Origin: Fibrobacter succinogenes
Lineage (GTDB): Bacteria > Fibrobacterota > Fibrobacteria > Fibrobacterales > Fibrobacteraceae
Length of the DNA stretch: 43,198 bases
Assembly: GCA_902771595.1 (NCBI GenBank)
Contig: CACXXH010000010.1
Location: 1 to 43,198, forward strand
Reading direction: 5' to 3'
Of the stretch, positions 13,020-22,004 are shown in pieces (position 1 is the stretch's first letter; every line of letters starts with the position of its first letter). The position numbers and the translations under genes are program-made. The notes beneath the pieces were generated by a model. That model made no database searches, was not told the origin of the DNA, and saw only the letters and a program-made list of their open reading frames with translations.

Positions 13020-15806
13020 TTACTTATCCGTACGGCGGTAACCGCGAGTGGTCGTAAAGAAGGAACGCTGGTACGGGGCGTCGATGTACTGGAAGCCGCC
13101 GCCACCCATGTAGGCACAGTACACATAGTGTTCCTTGATGATGGACACCTGGTAGATGTACGGGCCAGTAGCAATCTTGCGACCCTGCTGGGAAACCGGG
13201 TACATCTTGATGGTCACCATCATTTCGCCCACACCTGTCACTTTCTCATAGTTATTACCATCGGTACAGGTATTGGAGGTCGCATTCGGAACCGTCTGCT
13301 TGCTGACCAACGCTTTGAACTTTTCCGGATCGGTAATGCCTTCGGTGTACTGGCTGATGAAATGACCGAGGTTGTCAAACACACGGACGTTCACCATGAA
13401 CGGCTGCGACGTACGGAACGAAATGCTGGAGCAACTTTCAGTACCGTTCGCATCGGCATAGCAACGAGCCACGTTGGAACCATCAGGGCTGTTATCACTA
13501 ATCATCACGCCCGGGATAAGCCTTGCATCCACGCCGGAAAGGGCACGTCCGTCCGAACCAGATGCAGCAGCTGTAACATCATTCCAATGTTCATCAAGCC
13601 ACTTGTTCTGGTCACCACCGTCGATAAATGAAGGCGGAAGCGGGGTAATCAGAAGTTCACCAGTGGATTTAGGATCGAGGCTTCCACCATTAGCTTTTTG
13701 GGTGAGTTCCTCGTTGTTGAAAATCGGACGCACAATCGTCGTATCCTTCATCTCGATAAGAGTCGTCGGGTTCACGAGCAATGTTGCCACAGCCCATTCC
13801 GGCGGATACGTTTCGACCATCTTGCCAGCCTTGGACATAATGTAGAGCGGTGTTCCGTATATGGCAGCTGTTCCATTAGCCATCTGTTCAGTCCACATGT
13901 TGTGGCCTTCGCTCAACAGCTCCACGTTCGGGTAGTTAAACGCAATATGGTCGCCAGCCTGGATAGTGGATTCCTTGCCATTCTTATCAAACAACTTGCC
14001 TTGGATATCATACACAATTCCGTCCGCACCCTTGTCGATAACAAAGTGGATATCCTCCACATAAAGACCCAAGGTATCGTAGTCGACACAAGACTGCGTC
14101 GCAATATTGTAGTTGGTGCAGTGTGTAACCACAAGAGACGGGACAGTCTTATTTCTGCCACCGAGCATCATCATCTCCAAAGTCGCTTCAGAAAGTTCTG
14201 TATTCAAGATAAGGCTCGTCGTAGCAACACCGTCAGTCATGGTCACTTCGGCGGAGGTAACCTGCGGCTGGCCATACTTGGTCGGGGCGATTTGAGCAAG
14301 GGAAGTACGCATGTACATGTTCGAACCATCGGACTGACGGTCAGCATAGAAGAAGTGCAGATGGTGCCAGGTGTTGTCAGCCCAGGTGCCGTCGGCCTTC
14401 AATTCACAGTTCTGACCTTTACCCTTCTGCATAGAAAGCGGGGGTTCACCATAACCCGAAGCGGAGAGCGACGGATCAGCATGGCAGCCGTGACCGTTCT
14501 GGGCAAGCACGGAAATATCCACGCGACCAGGAGCTGCAAGGTGCGTACCACCGAGGTCCACGACAAGCACACCATCCACGAAAATCCACATGTCGTCATC
14601 ACCGGCGAATTCAAAGATTTCGGGATCAGGCTGGCCAGCGGCATTCACCTGGTTCTTGGAATGATACTTAAACTTGGCATAACCCATCATGGTGAAGCCG
14701 TAGTTGCGCAGGTGACGAGGACCAAGCACAGGATCAGTCAGCGAGGCATTATAAGCGGCATTCGGATTTCTCGGACCACCGGCCATGAGCCACTGGGAGC
14801 ACAGGTCCGCAGTTACCGATTGCATCATATCCTTCTGCGTAGATGCGTATTCGTATTCATACGGAGGACAGAAGATGGAAAGAGTCTGCGGACCCCACTG
14901 GTTGCAAATTTCCGTCGAGCAACCATTACCCGTAGACACCTGCCCCAAACGTATTTGCGTAATAGTGTCTACGATATCAAGCGGGAAGTAACCACCGTTA
15001 CTGTAGTTATAGTCAATGGAATAGGCACTCTTCGAAGAGCCATTGGAGACAACAGGCGGAAGCGAGAGAATCGTGTTGCTACGCAAGGCATAATCGTTAT
15101 TATCGGAAAACCACTGGTCAAAATAGGTGTTATCGCACAGTTCCTGAGCCTTCAAGATATGCACGCCATCGAGCATGTCGATTTCGCCTGCGGCATTCAA
15201 GTCAAATTGGAGATAAGGCTGCACCATGCCAGGCGTGTAATACACCGGGTTCGACCAGGCAACACCTTTAGCGCTGCACTTCACACCGCTGACCTTACCA
15301 TCCTGATAAGCCACATAACCACGCTGCGTGCGTCCATTCACTAGGTCGCTGCACTCACCATACTGAAGAGTATCGGCCGAAGTAATCGCCTGCAAGTACG
15401 AAGGCAGGAAGAGATTTATCTGGTTGGGCTTACCATCCTGACCAATCCACGCTCCTTTTCTGGAACGCTTGTTACCACAGGTATTATGCTGATTCACCTG
15501 GCCATACCAGATATCGTCATAGCCAAAAAGACCCGTTCTATACATGGATTCGCCACAAAGACCGGTCCCGAGAGCTCGATGGCTTTCATTTTTAATACCC
15601 TGAAGACACCACTGCCCTCCGTTTCCGTCACCCGTACTTGCATATTCTTCAGAGAAATTTTCAAAGTCAGGATGGTTCACGGGGAAGTCGCGAACAACAA
15701 TGTCTAGGTTAGCCGCCCCAGCCGCAGCGGCATTTGCCGATGCGACACAGACCAAACCAAAGGATACTGCCGTAAGAGCTAGTCCAGATACGATATTTCT
15801 TTTCAT
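13020..15806 (-). CDS. fibro-slime domain surface protein
   Basis: A 928-residue exported protein. The signal peptide is residues 1-25 (MKRNIVSGLALTAVSFGLVC...). The fibro-slime region begins with IVVRDFPVNHPDFENF and includes the PA14-like core FAGDDDMWIFVDGVLVVDLGGTH (around residue 400), a surface module known from Fibrobacter adhesion proteins. After several beta-rich segments, the C-terminal 130 residues contain VFDNLGHFISQY, GRKIATGPYIY and a basic end (TTRGYRRTDK). This is the same module that ends the giant GH9 at 23870. Start 15806 is chosen for its signal peptide and the GGTGGAGA ribosome-binding site; the frame is open upstream. Probably cell-surface and involved in fibre attachment. 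Confidence 0.88.
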   Translation of the reverse strand: MKRNIVSGLALTAVSFGLVCVASANAAAAGAANLDIVVRDFPVNHPDFENFSEEYASTGDGNGGQWCLQGIKNESHRALGTGLCGESMYRTGLFGYDDIWYGQVNQHNTCGNKRSRKGAWIGQDGKPNQINLFLPSYLQAITSADTLQYGECSDLVNGRTQRGYVAYQDGKVSGVKCSAKGVAWSNPVYYTPGMVQPYLQFDLNAAGEIDMLDGVHILKAQELCDNTYFDQWFSDNNDYALRSNTILSLPPVVSNGSSKSAYSIDYNYSNGGYFPLDIVDTITQIRLGQVSTGNGCSTEICNQWGPQTLSIFCPPYEYEYASTQKDMMQSVTADLCSQWLMAGGPRNPNAAYNASLTDPVLGPRHLRNYGFTMMGYAKFKYHSKNQVNAAGQPDPEIFEFAGDDDMWIFVDGVLVVDLGGTHLAAPGRVDISVLAQNGHGCHADPSLSASGYGEPPLSMQKGKGQNCELKADGTWADNTWHHLHFFYADRQSDGSNMYMRTSLAQIAPTKYGQPQVTSAEVTMTDGVATTSLILNTELSEATLEMMMLGGRNKTVPSLVVTHCTNYNIATQSCVDYDTLGLYVEDIHFVIDKGADGIVYDIQGKLFDKNGKESTIQAGDHIAFNYPNVELLSEGHNMWTEQMANGTAAIYGTPLYIMSKAGKMVETYPPEWAVATLLVNPTTLIEMKDTTIVRPIFNNEELTQKANGGSLDPKSTGELLITPLPPSFIDGGDQNKWLDEHWNDVTAAASGSDGRALSGVDARLIPGVMISDNSPDGSNVARCYADANGTESCSSISFRTSQPFMVNVRVFDNLGHFISQYTEGITDPEKFKALVSKQTVPNATSNTCTDGNNYEKVTGVGEMMVTIKMYPVSQQGRKIATGPYIYQVSIIKEHYVYCAYMGGGGFQYIDAPYQRSFFTTTRGYRRTDK

Positions 15807-15856
15807 AAGATCCAATCTCCACCTACTCGAAAATAGGTCTACAATATTCACCCCTA

Positions 15857-15862
15857 AATATA
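15857..15862 (-). promoter_or_regulatory. -10 box of the fibro-slime gene
   Basis: TATATT on the minus strand (context GGTTTATATTTAGG), about 50 nt before ATG 15806, giving a leader with the SD GGTGGAGA. The 15807-16023 spacer also holds the divergent promoter of the next gene. Confidence 0.5.
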
Positions 15863-16011
15863 AACCAAAATTATCCATATCAATACTTATATTTTTGTAA
15901 AATACCCTTAAACAGGGGTTTTTGCGGTTTCCCGTGACTCAAAACAAAGACTTTGGACTGCCAGCCAAGGTCGGACTGCGTTTTTTTCACAAAAAAAAGC
16001 GGTTGCGGTTC

Positions 16012-16017
16012 TATATT
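16012..16017 (+). promoter_or_regulatory. -10 box, probably leaderless promoter
   Basis: TATATT in the context GGTTCTATATTTGAGCC, 6 nt before ATG 16024; no SD possible. Confidence 0.6.
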
Positions 16018-16023
16018 TGAGCC

Positions 16024-16644
16024 ATGAATTGGTCCATAATTTTTGCCATCGCCATAGCCCTGCTCTTGCTGCGGGTTGCCTACCTCCGAATCAAAGCTAA
16101 TAGCGTACACTCCGAATCTTTCAAGAACATGCAGACCAAGGACCAGCTTGCCGTCCTCAAGGAATGCCTGTTGAACAACCCCTCCAGGACGAACGTCGAA
16201 AATCTGACCGATTTCGTTAAAGCGCACGGACTGGAAGCCGACTTCGAGGAGTACAAGACCTACATCGACGCGCAGCTCCGGATTACGCGCCAGAAGAACG
16301 CCATCGCCGAGGACAACGAACTCTACGCCAAAGAATCCGCCTGGATGGACAAGCTCCGCCCGCTGGAATTCGCCGAAGCCGAGACCGCCAAGTCGAACGG
16401 GGATATGCAGGCCTACATCGAACGCAGCCTGGAAGGAATCGCGCGTCTCTATTCGGACGAATCCATTATGGTCGAACTGGAGAGGCTGGTTCCATTTTAC
16501 GGCAAGGCATCAGCGCTCATAGATTCTTACCGGAAGCTCATTGAGGTTCGGGACACGAGCGGAGCCGACGACAAGTCGCTCGAAGCCCTCAGGAAGCAGC
16601 GCGACGCCTGGATGGACGACCTCCTGACCGCAACCCCAAATTAG
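16024..16644 (+). CDS. membrane-anchored protein of unknown function
   Basis: A 206-residue protein I do not recognise. Residues 4-20 form one hydrophobic helix (WSIIFAIAIALLLLRVAY) followed by basic residues, so it is probably anchored in the inner membrane. The remainder is charged and almost entirely helical, with many Glu, Lys and Leu and no enzyme motif, like a TPR-like or coiled-coil scaffold. It is a single-gene unit with its own promoter and terminator, divergent from the fibro-slime gene. Confidence 0.7.
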   Translation: MNWSIIFAIAIALLLLRVAYLRIKANSVHSESFKNMQTKDQLAVLKECLLNNPSRTNVENLTDFVKAHGLEADFEEYKTYIDAQLRITRQKNAIAEDNELYAKESAWMDKLRPLEFAEAETAKSNGDMQAYIERSLEGIARLYSDESIMVELERLVPFYGKASALIDSYRKLIEVRDTSGADDKSLEALRKQRDAWMDDLLTATPN

Positions 16645-16655
16645 AACAAAATAAC

Positions 16656-16684
16656 AAATCCCCACCCGAAGGCAGGGATTTTTT
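16656..16684 (+). terminator. terminator of the 16024 gene
   Basis: AAATCCC (16656-16662) pairs with GGGATTT (16675-16681), with further inner pairing, and a T-run follows. It begins 11 bp after the stop. Confidence 0.75.
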
Positions 16685-16686
16685 CA

Positions 16687-16711
16687 ACTAGTAACTGCGG
16701 CTTCGCCGCCG
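16687..16711. repeat. dispersed intergenic repeat (copy 3, inverted)
   Basis: ACTAGTAACT followed by GCGGC-ttc-GCCGC. This is the reverse orientation of the composites at 8675 and 9773. Confidence 0.5.
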
Positions 16712-16716
16712 TGAGC

Positions 16717-16744
16717 AAAAAGCCCTCGGGTGTTAGCCGAGGGC
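16717..16744 (-). terminator. terminator of the DUF3078-like gene
   Basis: The perfect 8-bp stem GCCCTCGG/CCGAGGGC (16722-16729 and 16737-16744) has an A-run on the plus strand at 16717-16721, i.e. a T-run for leftward transcription. Confidence 0.75.
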
Positions 16745-16748
16745 GTTT

Positions 16749-16805
16749 GCGAGAGCGAGTAAGCAACCGGAGGTTCTACGCCTGTGACGTCGAACGAGCG
16801 GTTTC
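16749..16805. repeat. mosaic intergenic repeat (GCGAGAGC...AACCGGAG...GAGCGGTYTC)
   Basis: GCGAGAGC (16749-16756), AACCGGAG (16765-16772) and GAGCGGTTTC (16796-16805) are spaced similarly to blocks at 18530-18586 and, in part, 42973-43030. It lies in the spacer of a convergent gene pair. Confidence 0.45.
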
Positions 16806-16806
16806 C

Positions 16807-17679
16807 TTAGAACCAGCGCCAAGTGATGCCGAAGAGCACCATCGTCTTGTACTGTGCGTCAAGAGAGAGGTCCTTGTCGTACGCCATGTCGAAGCCGACC
16901 TGGAATTCAATGTACGGGACGAGCGTCACGGCGAGGAGGTTTTCCCACTTGCCGTCAATTTCGTCTACACCCTTGAAGTTGACGAAGGCCCACAGACGGG
17001 ACTTGAAGCTAGCGATATTTTTGTAAGTATACTTGAATTCCGTGATGGATTCAAGACCCGGTTCATCCTTGAACTTTTCGAACTTTTCGGTATCCGGATC
17101 GTCCGCGAAGCCGTAGCCATGGGAAATCGTCATACGGTTAGCAAAACCGAGACGCTGGCTGAACATTTCGTTCGGAATGTAGGCAAGACCGGCAACCTGA
17201 GTTTCGTAAGCCGGATCCATGAAGCTTGAAACGGCCTTCTTCACTTCATTGCCTTCTTCGTCTTCGCTGTAAGAGTAGCCAGCGAGGAACTGCGTTTCAA
17301 AGCGGTTGCCGATGTAGGGCTTCAGTACTTCGGACAAGTTGAAGTCGAGCATGGATTCCCAGAAAATCTTGTCGGCGCTCTTGCGCTGGCCAAGACCGTC
17401 GGTCCATGTCTTGCCCAAGGCGAGGTTCACGAGGTTACGCCAGTTGGCAACCTTCCACTTGCCCTGCACGTCGGCATCGTAGGTCACGAGCCAAGTGTAG
17501 TTGGAAGTGCCGTCCTGCTGCCAGTTAGAGAAGTTGTAGTAGTTCCACTTGACAGCGGCGACCACATCGGCAGTCCAGCCTTCGGGGAGAACCCCTTCGA
17601 ACATGCCACCTTCCGCCATAGCGGGCGTGGCAATTGCACAAGCAGTGGCGCAAGCCAGAAGAAGTGATTTGATTTTCAT
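16807..17679 (-). CDS. DUF3078-like outer-membrane protein
   Basis: A 290-residue exported protein with a signal peptide at residues 1-22 (ends ATPAMA). Alternating beta-strand patterns run throughout, and the last residue is an aromatic (TWRWF), as in outer-membrane beta-barrels. The early motif NYYNFSNWQQDGTSNYTWLV resembles the N-terminal block of DUF3078 proteins, outer-membrane proteins common in Bacteroidota and relatives; this assignment rests on motif memory. No enzymatic residues are evident. The leader before ATG contains GAGGAAAAC, a plausible ribosome-binding site. Confidence 0.7.
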   Translation of the reverse strand: MKIKSLLLACATACAIATPAMAEGGMFEGVLPEGWTADVVAAVKWNYYNFSNWQQDGTSNYTWLVTYDADVQGKWKVANWRNLVNLALGKTWTDGLGQRKSADKIFWESMLDFNLSEVLKPYIGNRFETQFLAGYSYSEDEEGNEVKKAVSSFMDPAYETQVAGLAYIPNEMFSQRLGFANRMTISHGYGFADDPDTEKFEKFKDEPGLESITEFKYTYKNIASFKSRLWAFVNFKGVDEIDGKWENLLAVTLVPYIEFQVGFDMAYDKDLSLDAQYKTMVLFGITWRWF

Positions 17680-17788
17680 GTTGTTTTCCTCGTTATGGCC
17701 CTGGTTTTTGCCTTCCTGGGCCGGTTTCTTGTTTTTAAAGATAGCACTTTTGTACTTTTTGTAAATGGTCTAGACAAAAGAGCCCGTA

Positions 17789-17802
17789 AAAAGCGCTTTT
17801 TT
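17789..17802. other. 14-bp perfect palindrome AAAAAGCGCTTTTT in the divergent spacer
   Basis: Lies 25 bp before the -10 box of the 17840 gene. It could be a binding site; without a loop it is a poor terminator. Confidence 0.35.
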
Positions 17803-17826
17803 TTCGAGTAAACGAACGCTGTTTTC

Positions 17827-17832
17827 TATAAT
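17827..17832 (+). promoter_or_regulatory. -10 box TATAAT, probably leaderless promoter
   Basis: Context TTTTCTATAATTGAGCCC, 7 nt before ATG 17840. It is nearly the same sequence as the promoter at 16012. Confidence 0.6.
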
Positions 17833-17839
17833 TGAGCCC

Positions 17840-18382
17840 ATGATTAACGCCTTCAAGAAATTTTTCGTCATCGGAATCGCTCTTTGTGCGGTTTTGGCCC
17901 ATGCCGCAGCGAACGAAAGCGAAAGCAAGGCCAAAAACGCGACCTCCCCCTGGAAATTCGAAGCCGGCGTTTCGGCAGGTGCTCTAACTCCGATTATGCT
18001 CGATGCGAGCATCGGTTACAAAGCCTTTCACCTGCACGTCGATGGCTTCGGTTTATATAAAGGCTCCAACGACTACTGGTGCGGAATCCGGGGCGGTATC
18101 ATGTGGCGCATTCCCCGCGACTTGCCGTTTTCCATAGAGTTCGGCATCGGAGGCGGATACGAATTCGCGGAAGCGCCCAACGAAATACATCAGGCAGTGA
18201 ACAAAGCGAACGACGCCAAATACCTCTATCCTTTCAATTTCAAGGAAATCCTGGACGTCTCCGCCGAAATGCGCATTCATTTGTTCGGATTTTTCACCCA
18301 GATCGACATTCCCATCTACAACTTCATGGAACACGAAGCACCCGACATGCTCTGGCGAATCGGGTACATGGTGGAGTTTTGA
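17840..18382 (+). CDS. small outer-membrane beta-barrel protein, function unknown
   Basis: A 180-residue exported protein. The signal peptide is residues 1-25 (KFFVIGIALCAVLAHAAA). The mature part starts SPWKFEAGVSAGAL and continues in amphipathic strands (IGYKAFHLHVDGFGLY, PFSIEFGIGGGYEFAEA), ending in YMVEF with a C-terminal Phe, as in OMPs. Size would fit an 8-strand barrel. No family is recognised. Transcribed alone, with a bidirectional terminator downstream shared with argG. Confidence 0.68.
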   Translation: MINAFKKFFVIGIALCAVLAHAAANESESKAKNATSPWKFEAGVSAGALTPIMLDASIGYKAFHLHVDGFGLYKGSNDYWCGIRGGIMWRIPRDLPFSIEFGIGGGYEFAEAPNEIHQAVNKANDAKYLYPFNFKEILDVSAEMRIHLFGFFTQIDIPIYNFMEHEAPDMLWRIGYMVEF

Positions 18383-18418
18383 TTAATTGATAATGGATGA
18401 TTGATAATTGATGATGAG
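18382..18418. repeat. AT-rich short direct repeats (TTGATAATKGATGA)
   Basis: Repeated TTGATAAT and GATGATTGATAATTGATGATGA stretches directly after the stop of the 17840 gene; low-complexity intergenic DNA. Confidence 0.5.
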
Positions 18419-18437
18419 GGGTGTCGGGTATGGAATG

Positions 18438-18468
18438 AAAAAATCCTCGGTTGAACCGAGGATTTTTT
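18438..18468. terminator. bidirectional terminator between the 17840 gene and argG
   Basis: A 13-bp perfect inverted repeat (AAAAAATCCTCGG/CCGAGGATTTTTT) with a 5-nt loop and T-runs on both strands, located between convergent genes. Confidence 0.85.
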
Positions 18469-18479
18469 TTGAGTTCTGC

Positions 18480-18586
18480 GAGCGGTCTCCCGTGAGCCGT
18501 AGGCGACTCGTATTAACGAGTCGTCGCAGGCGAGAGCAAGCGCCAACCGGAGTAATTTAACACCCTAGTTTGGCGTGAGCGGTCTC
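18480..18586. repeat. mosaic intergenic repeat with stem-loop
   Basis: GAGCGGTCTC occurs at 18480-18489 and 18577-18586. Between them are the stem-loop CGACTCGT-atta-ACGAGTCG (18504-18523) and the blocks GCGAGAGC (18530-18537) and AACCGGAG (18545-18552). Related to 16749-16805 and 42973-43030. Confidence 0.5.
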
Positions 18587-18587
18587 A

Positions 18588-19859
18588 TTACTTATTCGGG
18601 AGCTTGACAGCCTTGCCGAAGTCGACGTTGGTCTTGTTGCCGAGCAACAGGGCGCGCGTCTTGAGCGGCAGACCGTAGCAGCGGATGAAGCCCGTTGCGT
18701 CCTTCTGGTCGTACATGTCGACGTCGGTGAATCCACCGAGGCCCATGTCGTAGAGGCTGTAGGGGCTCTTGATGCCGGCCGGAATGATGTTGCCCTTGTA
18801 GAGCTTGAGCGTCACTTCACCGGTAACAACGCTGTTGACTTCGTTGAAGAAGGCGTCCATAGCCTGGCGGAGCGGAGTGAACCACTGGCCATTGTACACG
18901 AGGTTCGCGTACGTCATGGACATCTTCTGGGCTTCGAACAAGGTTTCCTTGTCGAGCACGAGCTGCTGCAGGCATTCGTGAGCCTTGTACAGGAGCGTGC
19001 CACCCGGAGTTTCGTACACGCCGCGGCTCTTCAGGCCGACGAGGCGGTTTTCGACGATGTCGAGAAGACCGCAAGCGTTCTTGCCACCGATCTTGTTCAG
19101 GAATTCGAGGAGTTCCACAGCGCCCATCTTCTTGCCGTTGATGGAGACCGGGTTGCCCTTTTCGAAACCGATGGTCACGTGATCTGCCTTGTTCGGGGCC
19201 TTTTCGTACGTGGCGGTGTGCTTGAGGAATTCGTACTTGTGTTCCTGTTCCGGGAATTCCAGAACGCCACCTTCGTGAGAGAGGTGCCACAGGTTACCGT
19301 CTTCGGAGTAAATCTTCTTCTTGCTGATGCCGTTAAGCGGAATCTTGTGGGCAGCGGCGTAGTCGATAGCGTCTTCACGGCTGTGGAACGTCCACTTCGG
19401 GTCCTTCCACGGAGCGATGATTTCGAGCTTCGGATTGAGGGCGGCATAGGTCAGTTCGAAACGGACCTGGTCGTTACCCTTACCGGTAGCGCCGTGAGCA
19501 ACGGCGTAAGCACCTTCCTTCTCGGCAATCTTCACCTGGTACTTCGCGATGAGCGGACGGGCGAAAGACGTACCCAGGAGGTAGGTTCCTTCGTACTTGG
19601 CGCCAGCGCGGACAGTGGGCCAAACGTAGTCTTCGAGGAATTCCTTCTTGAGGTCGAGGACGTAGCACTTGGAAGCGCCAGTCTTGAGGGCCTTGTCTTC
19701 GAGGGCCTTGGCATCCGGGAAGTCGTTCTGACCGAGGTCGGCGGCGAAAGCGATCACTTCGCAATCGTAGTTTTCCTTGAGCCAGGGGATGATGATGGAA
19801 GTATCGAGTCCACCGCTATAGGCGAGGACAACCTTCTTCTTGGATTCTTTCTTAGCCAT
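18588..19859 (-). CDS. argG: argininosuccinate synthase
   Basis: A 423-residue cytoplasmic enzyme joining citrulline and aspartate with ATP in arginine synthesis. The ATP pyrophosphatase P-loop AYSGGLDTS is at residues 13-21. The citrulline/aspartate sites follow: [10 protein letters not shown], then [15 protein letters not shown], and later the conserved NGQWFTPLR. Length fits the family (about 400-440). A ribosome-binding site AAAGGAC precedes ATG, with a -10 TATATT at 19895-19900. It stands alone among envelope genes; no other arg genes are in the window. Confidence 0.97.
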   Translation of the reverse strand: MAKKESKKKVVLAYSGGLDTSIIIPWLKENYDCEVIAFAADLGQNDFPDAKALEDKALKTGASKCYVLDLKKEFLEDYVWPTVRAGAKYEGTYLLGTSFARPLIAKYQVKIAEKEGAYAVAHGATGKGNDQVRFELTYAALNPKLEIIAPWKDPKWTFHSREDAIDYAAAHKIPLNGISKKKIYSEDGNLWHLSHEGGVLEFPEQEHKYEFLKHTATYEKAPNKADHVTIGFEKGNPVSINGKKMGAVELLEFLNKIGGKNACGLLDIVENRLVGLKSRGVYETPGGTLLYKAHECLQQLVLDKETLFEAQKMSMTYANLVYNGQWFTPLRQAMDAFFNEVNSVVTGEVTLKLYKGNIIPAGIKSPYSLYDMGLGGFTDVDMYDQKDATGFIRCYGLPLKTRALLLGNKTNVDFGKAVKLPNK

Positions 19860-19894
19860 TTTGAATGTCCTTTAGAAAAATTTTAGACGTGACA

Positions 19895-19900
19895 AATATA
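19895..19900 (-). promoter_or_regulatory. -10 box of argG
   Basis: TATATT on the minus strand, about 35 nt before ATG 19859. It falls inside the 3' spacer just before the stop of the upstream OMP gene at 19904. Confidence 0.5.
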
Positions 19901-19903
19901 GAA

Positions 19904-20941
19904 TTAAAAACCGACCGCGACACCCAGGTAACCCGACATTGCCCAGGAATCAACAGACCTGTTGAAGAAACGCTGGAAGCCCGTTTCAACCGAAATCCAT
20001 GCCGCAGAAAGGCTCTTCTTGGCCCAAGGCCAAATTGCCTGCAAATTATAAGCGATGCCCGGAGAGATCGTGAGCAACTGCGCTCCACCGAAATTGTATT
20101 CGTACAAGACGTTCGCCGTAGCGCCGATAATATCCCAGAAGACAAGGCCTCCGCCCAAATCTACGCCGATGGAAAAACCATCCAGCGAGAACATCTTTTC
20201 ACAGTCTTCCACTTCCTGTTCGGTCTTCGTAGACACTCCCGGAATCCAGCCTTCCATATCACGCTGGTGCCATTCATCGCGGATATCTTCCAAGTCTGTA
20301 GACTCGAACTCGATAATCGGGCTTATATACCAGGACCAACGTTCATGCGGTCTGTGGAACCGCACGTTCATCCTGTAGCGCTGGTAACGGACCATCACGT
20401 CAGTGTCGAGATCCCCGCCAAAAAAGCGCACGTCAACACCCGCACTGATCCAATCCTTATAAAAGTATTCAAGCTGTCCCTGCCATACTCCCAGGCAGTC
20501 GCATTCCTCAGTTGGGTTGAAAAGGCCGGCAGCAAGCCCGACCAACAAGCCATAACCGGTATACGCGGATTGGTGCGGAAGCGGAATGCTTCCTTCCTTG
20601 CGCGAGGCGGAATTCTTCTTTGCAGAGTCCTGCACCGCCAACGCGGAATCCTTCGCAGACGTGTCCTTTACCGCAGAGTCCGCCGCCACCGTATCGGCAA
20701 CAACCGTATCCGCCACCACGGAATCGGCAACTAAAGCCGTCGTATCATTTAGTGCGGCCGAAGAATCGGTCACGAGGGTATCCACCGTAAAGGTCGAAGT
20801 ATCAAACGCGGCAACTACCGATGCATCCACAGAAGCGGCGGAGGTATCAGGAGAAGCTATAGCGGAAACATCCTCCACGGCATCAGCCGCGAAAGCGCAC
20901 ATGGCGAAAAGGAATATCGTCAAGAATATCCGCACGACCAT
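19904..20941 (-). CDS. predicted outer-membrane protein with Asp/Ala/Thr/Val-rich linker
   Basis: A 345-residue exported protein with a signal peptide at residues 1-18 (IFLTIFLFAMCAFA). Residues about 20-125 are low complexity, with repeated VADTV/VADSV, DTS and KDS units. The remaining 220 residues show beta-strand patterns (GLLVGLAAGLFNP, YFYKDWISAGVDVRFFGG, IEFESTDLE) and end SGYLGVAVGF, an aromatic C-terminus typical of barrel OMPs. No family is recognised. The upstream spacer is short (23 bp from the stretch leading into bioB) and divergent from bioB. Confidence 0.65.
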   Translation of the reverse strand: MVVRIFLTIFLFAMCAFAADAVEDVSAIASPDTSAASVDASVVAAFDTSTFTVDTLVTDSSAALNDTTALVADSVVADTVVADTVAADSAVKDTSAKDSALAVQDSAKKNSASRKEGSIPLPHQSAYTGYGLLVGLAAGLFNPTEECDCLGVWQGQLEYFYKDWISAGVDVRFFGGDLDTDVMVRYQRYRMNVRFHRPHERWSWYISPIIEFESTDLEDIRDEWHQRDMEGWIPGVSTKTEQEVEDCEKMFSLDGFSIGVDLGGGLVFWDIIGATANVLYEYNFGGAQLLTISPGIAYNLQAIWPWAKKSLSAAWISVETGFQRFFNRSVDSWAMSGYLGVAVGF

Positions 20942-20989
20942 AAATTAAAAAAAAGAAAGACGCCTTGGTTTTGCAAATACGGGATTTTT

Positions 20990-20995
20990 TATATT
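20990..20995 (+). promoter_or_regulatory. -10 box of bioB
   Basis: TATATT in TTTTTTATATTTGGG, about 32 nt before ATG 21028; the leader carries the strong SD AGAAAGGAG (21012-21020). Confidence 0.5.
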
Positions 20996-21027
20996 TGGGT
21001 GCGAAAAAATCAGAAAGGAGCAGAACC

Positions 21028-21999
21028 ATGTCTTTTATTTCTGAACTTAAAGATAAAGTTATCAACGGTTACGAGATCAACCGCGAAGAGGCGATTCGCC
21101 TGTTGGACGCTGACCTCGAAGAACTTTGCAACGCGGCGAACGAGATTCGCGAGAAATTCCACGGCGACGATTTTGACTTCTGCTCCATCGTGAACGCCCG
21201 CAGCGGCCGCTGCTCCGAAAACTGCAAGTACTGCGCCCAGAGCAGCTACTACCACACCGGCGCCCCGGAATACAAGCTTCTCAGCGCCGACGAAATCGTC
21301 GAAGACGCGAAAAAGAAAGAAGCCGCCGGCATTCCGCGCTACTCCATCGTGACTTCGGGCCGTACGCTCTCGAACCGCGACGTGGAACAGATCGGTGAGG
21401 CCATCCGCCGCCTCAAAAAAGAAACGAAACTTTCCGTGTGCCTTTCGGCGGGGCTTTTGAACCGCGAGCAGTTCGACAAACTGAAAGAGGCCGGCCTCAC
21501 CCGCTTCCACAACAACCTGGAAACCTACCGCAGGCACTTCCCCGACGTATGCACCACGCACACCTACGACGACAAGATTGGCGCACTCCAGAATGCGCTC
21601 GCCGCAGGGCTTGAAATCTGCAGCGGAGGCATCATGGGACTCGGCGAGACGATGGAAGACCGCATCGACATGTGCCTTGACCTGCGTAAACTTGGCGTCA
21701 AGTCCACTCCGGTGAACGTGCTGAACGCCATTCCGGGCACTCCGTACGAAAGCCTCCCGAAACTCACAAACGACGAATTCTGCCGCATCGTAGCGATTTA
21801 CCGCTTCATCAACCCGAAGGCGTTCATCCGCCTCGCGGGCGGACGCGGTGTATTGGGCGACGACGGCAAGCGCGCCTTCAAGAGCGGGGCAAACGCGGCC
21901 ATCACCGACGACATGCTCACTACCGCGGGAGTCAACAGTTGCAAGGATTTCGAGCTCGTGAAGGGACTCGGATTCAAACCCCACGGATTTTTGAACTAA
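21028..21999 (+). CDS. bioB: biotin synthase
   Basis: A 323-residue radical-SAM enzyme inserting sulfur into dethiobiotin, the last step of biotin synthesis. The radical-SAM triad is CSENCKYC (C62, C66, C69), followed by AQSSYYHTG. Further family marks are the HNNLET motif with YRRHFP, CSGGIMGLGET, NVLNAIPGTP and the C-terminal DDMLTTAG. ATG 21028 has AGAAAGGAG at 7 nt spacing; the frame is open upstream across the promoter. No other bio genes are nearby. Confidence 0.97.
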   Translation: MSFISELKDKVINGYEINREEAIRLLDADLEELCNAANEIREKFHGDDFDFCSIVNARSGRCSENCKYCAQSSYYHTGAPEYKLLSADEIVEDAKKKEAAGIPRYSIVTSGRTLSNRDVEQIGEAIRRLKKETKLSVCLSAGLLNREQFDKLKEAGLTRFHNNLETYRRHFPDVCTTHTYDDKIGALQNALAAGLEICSGGIMGLGETMEDRIDMCLDLRKLGVKSTPVNVLNAIPGTPYESLPKLTNDEFCRIVAIYRFINPKAFIRLAGGRGVLGDDGKRAFKSGANAAITDDMLTTAGVNSCKDFELVKGLGFKPHGFLN

Positions 22000-22004
22000 C
22001 AATA

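Noticed and set aside
13698..15344. 548-codon open frame opposite the fibro-slime gene
   Set aside because: Antisense shadow; the minus-strand protein has a signal peptide and known domains.
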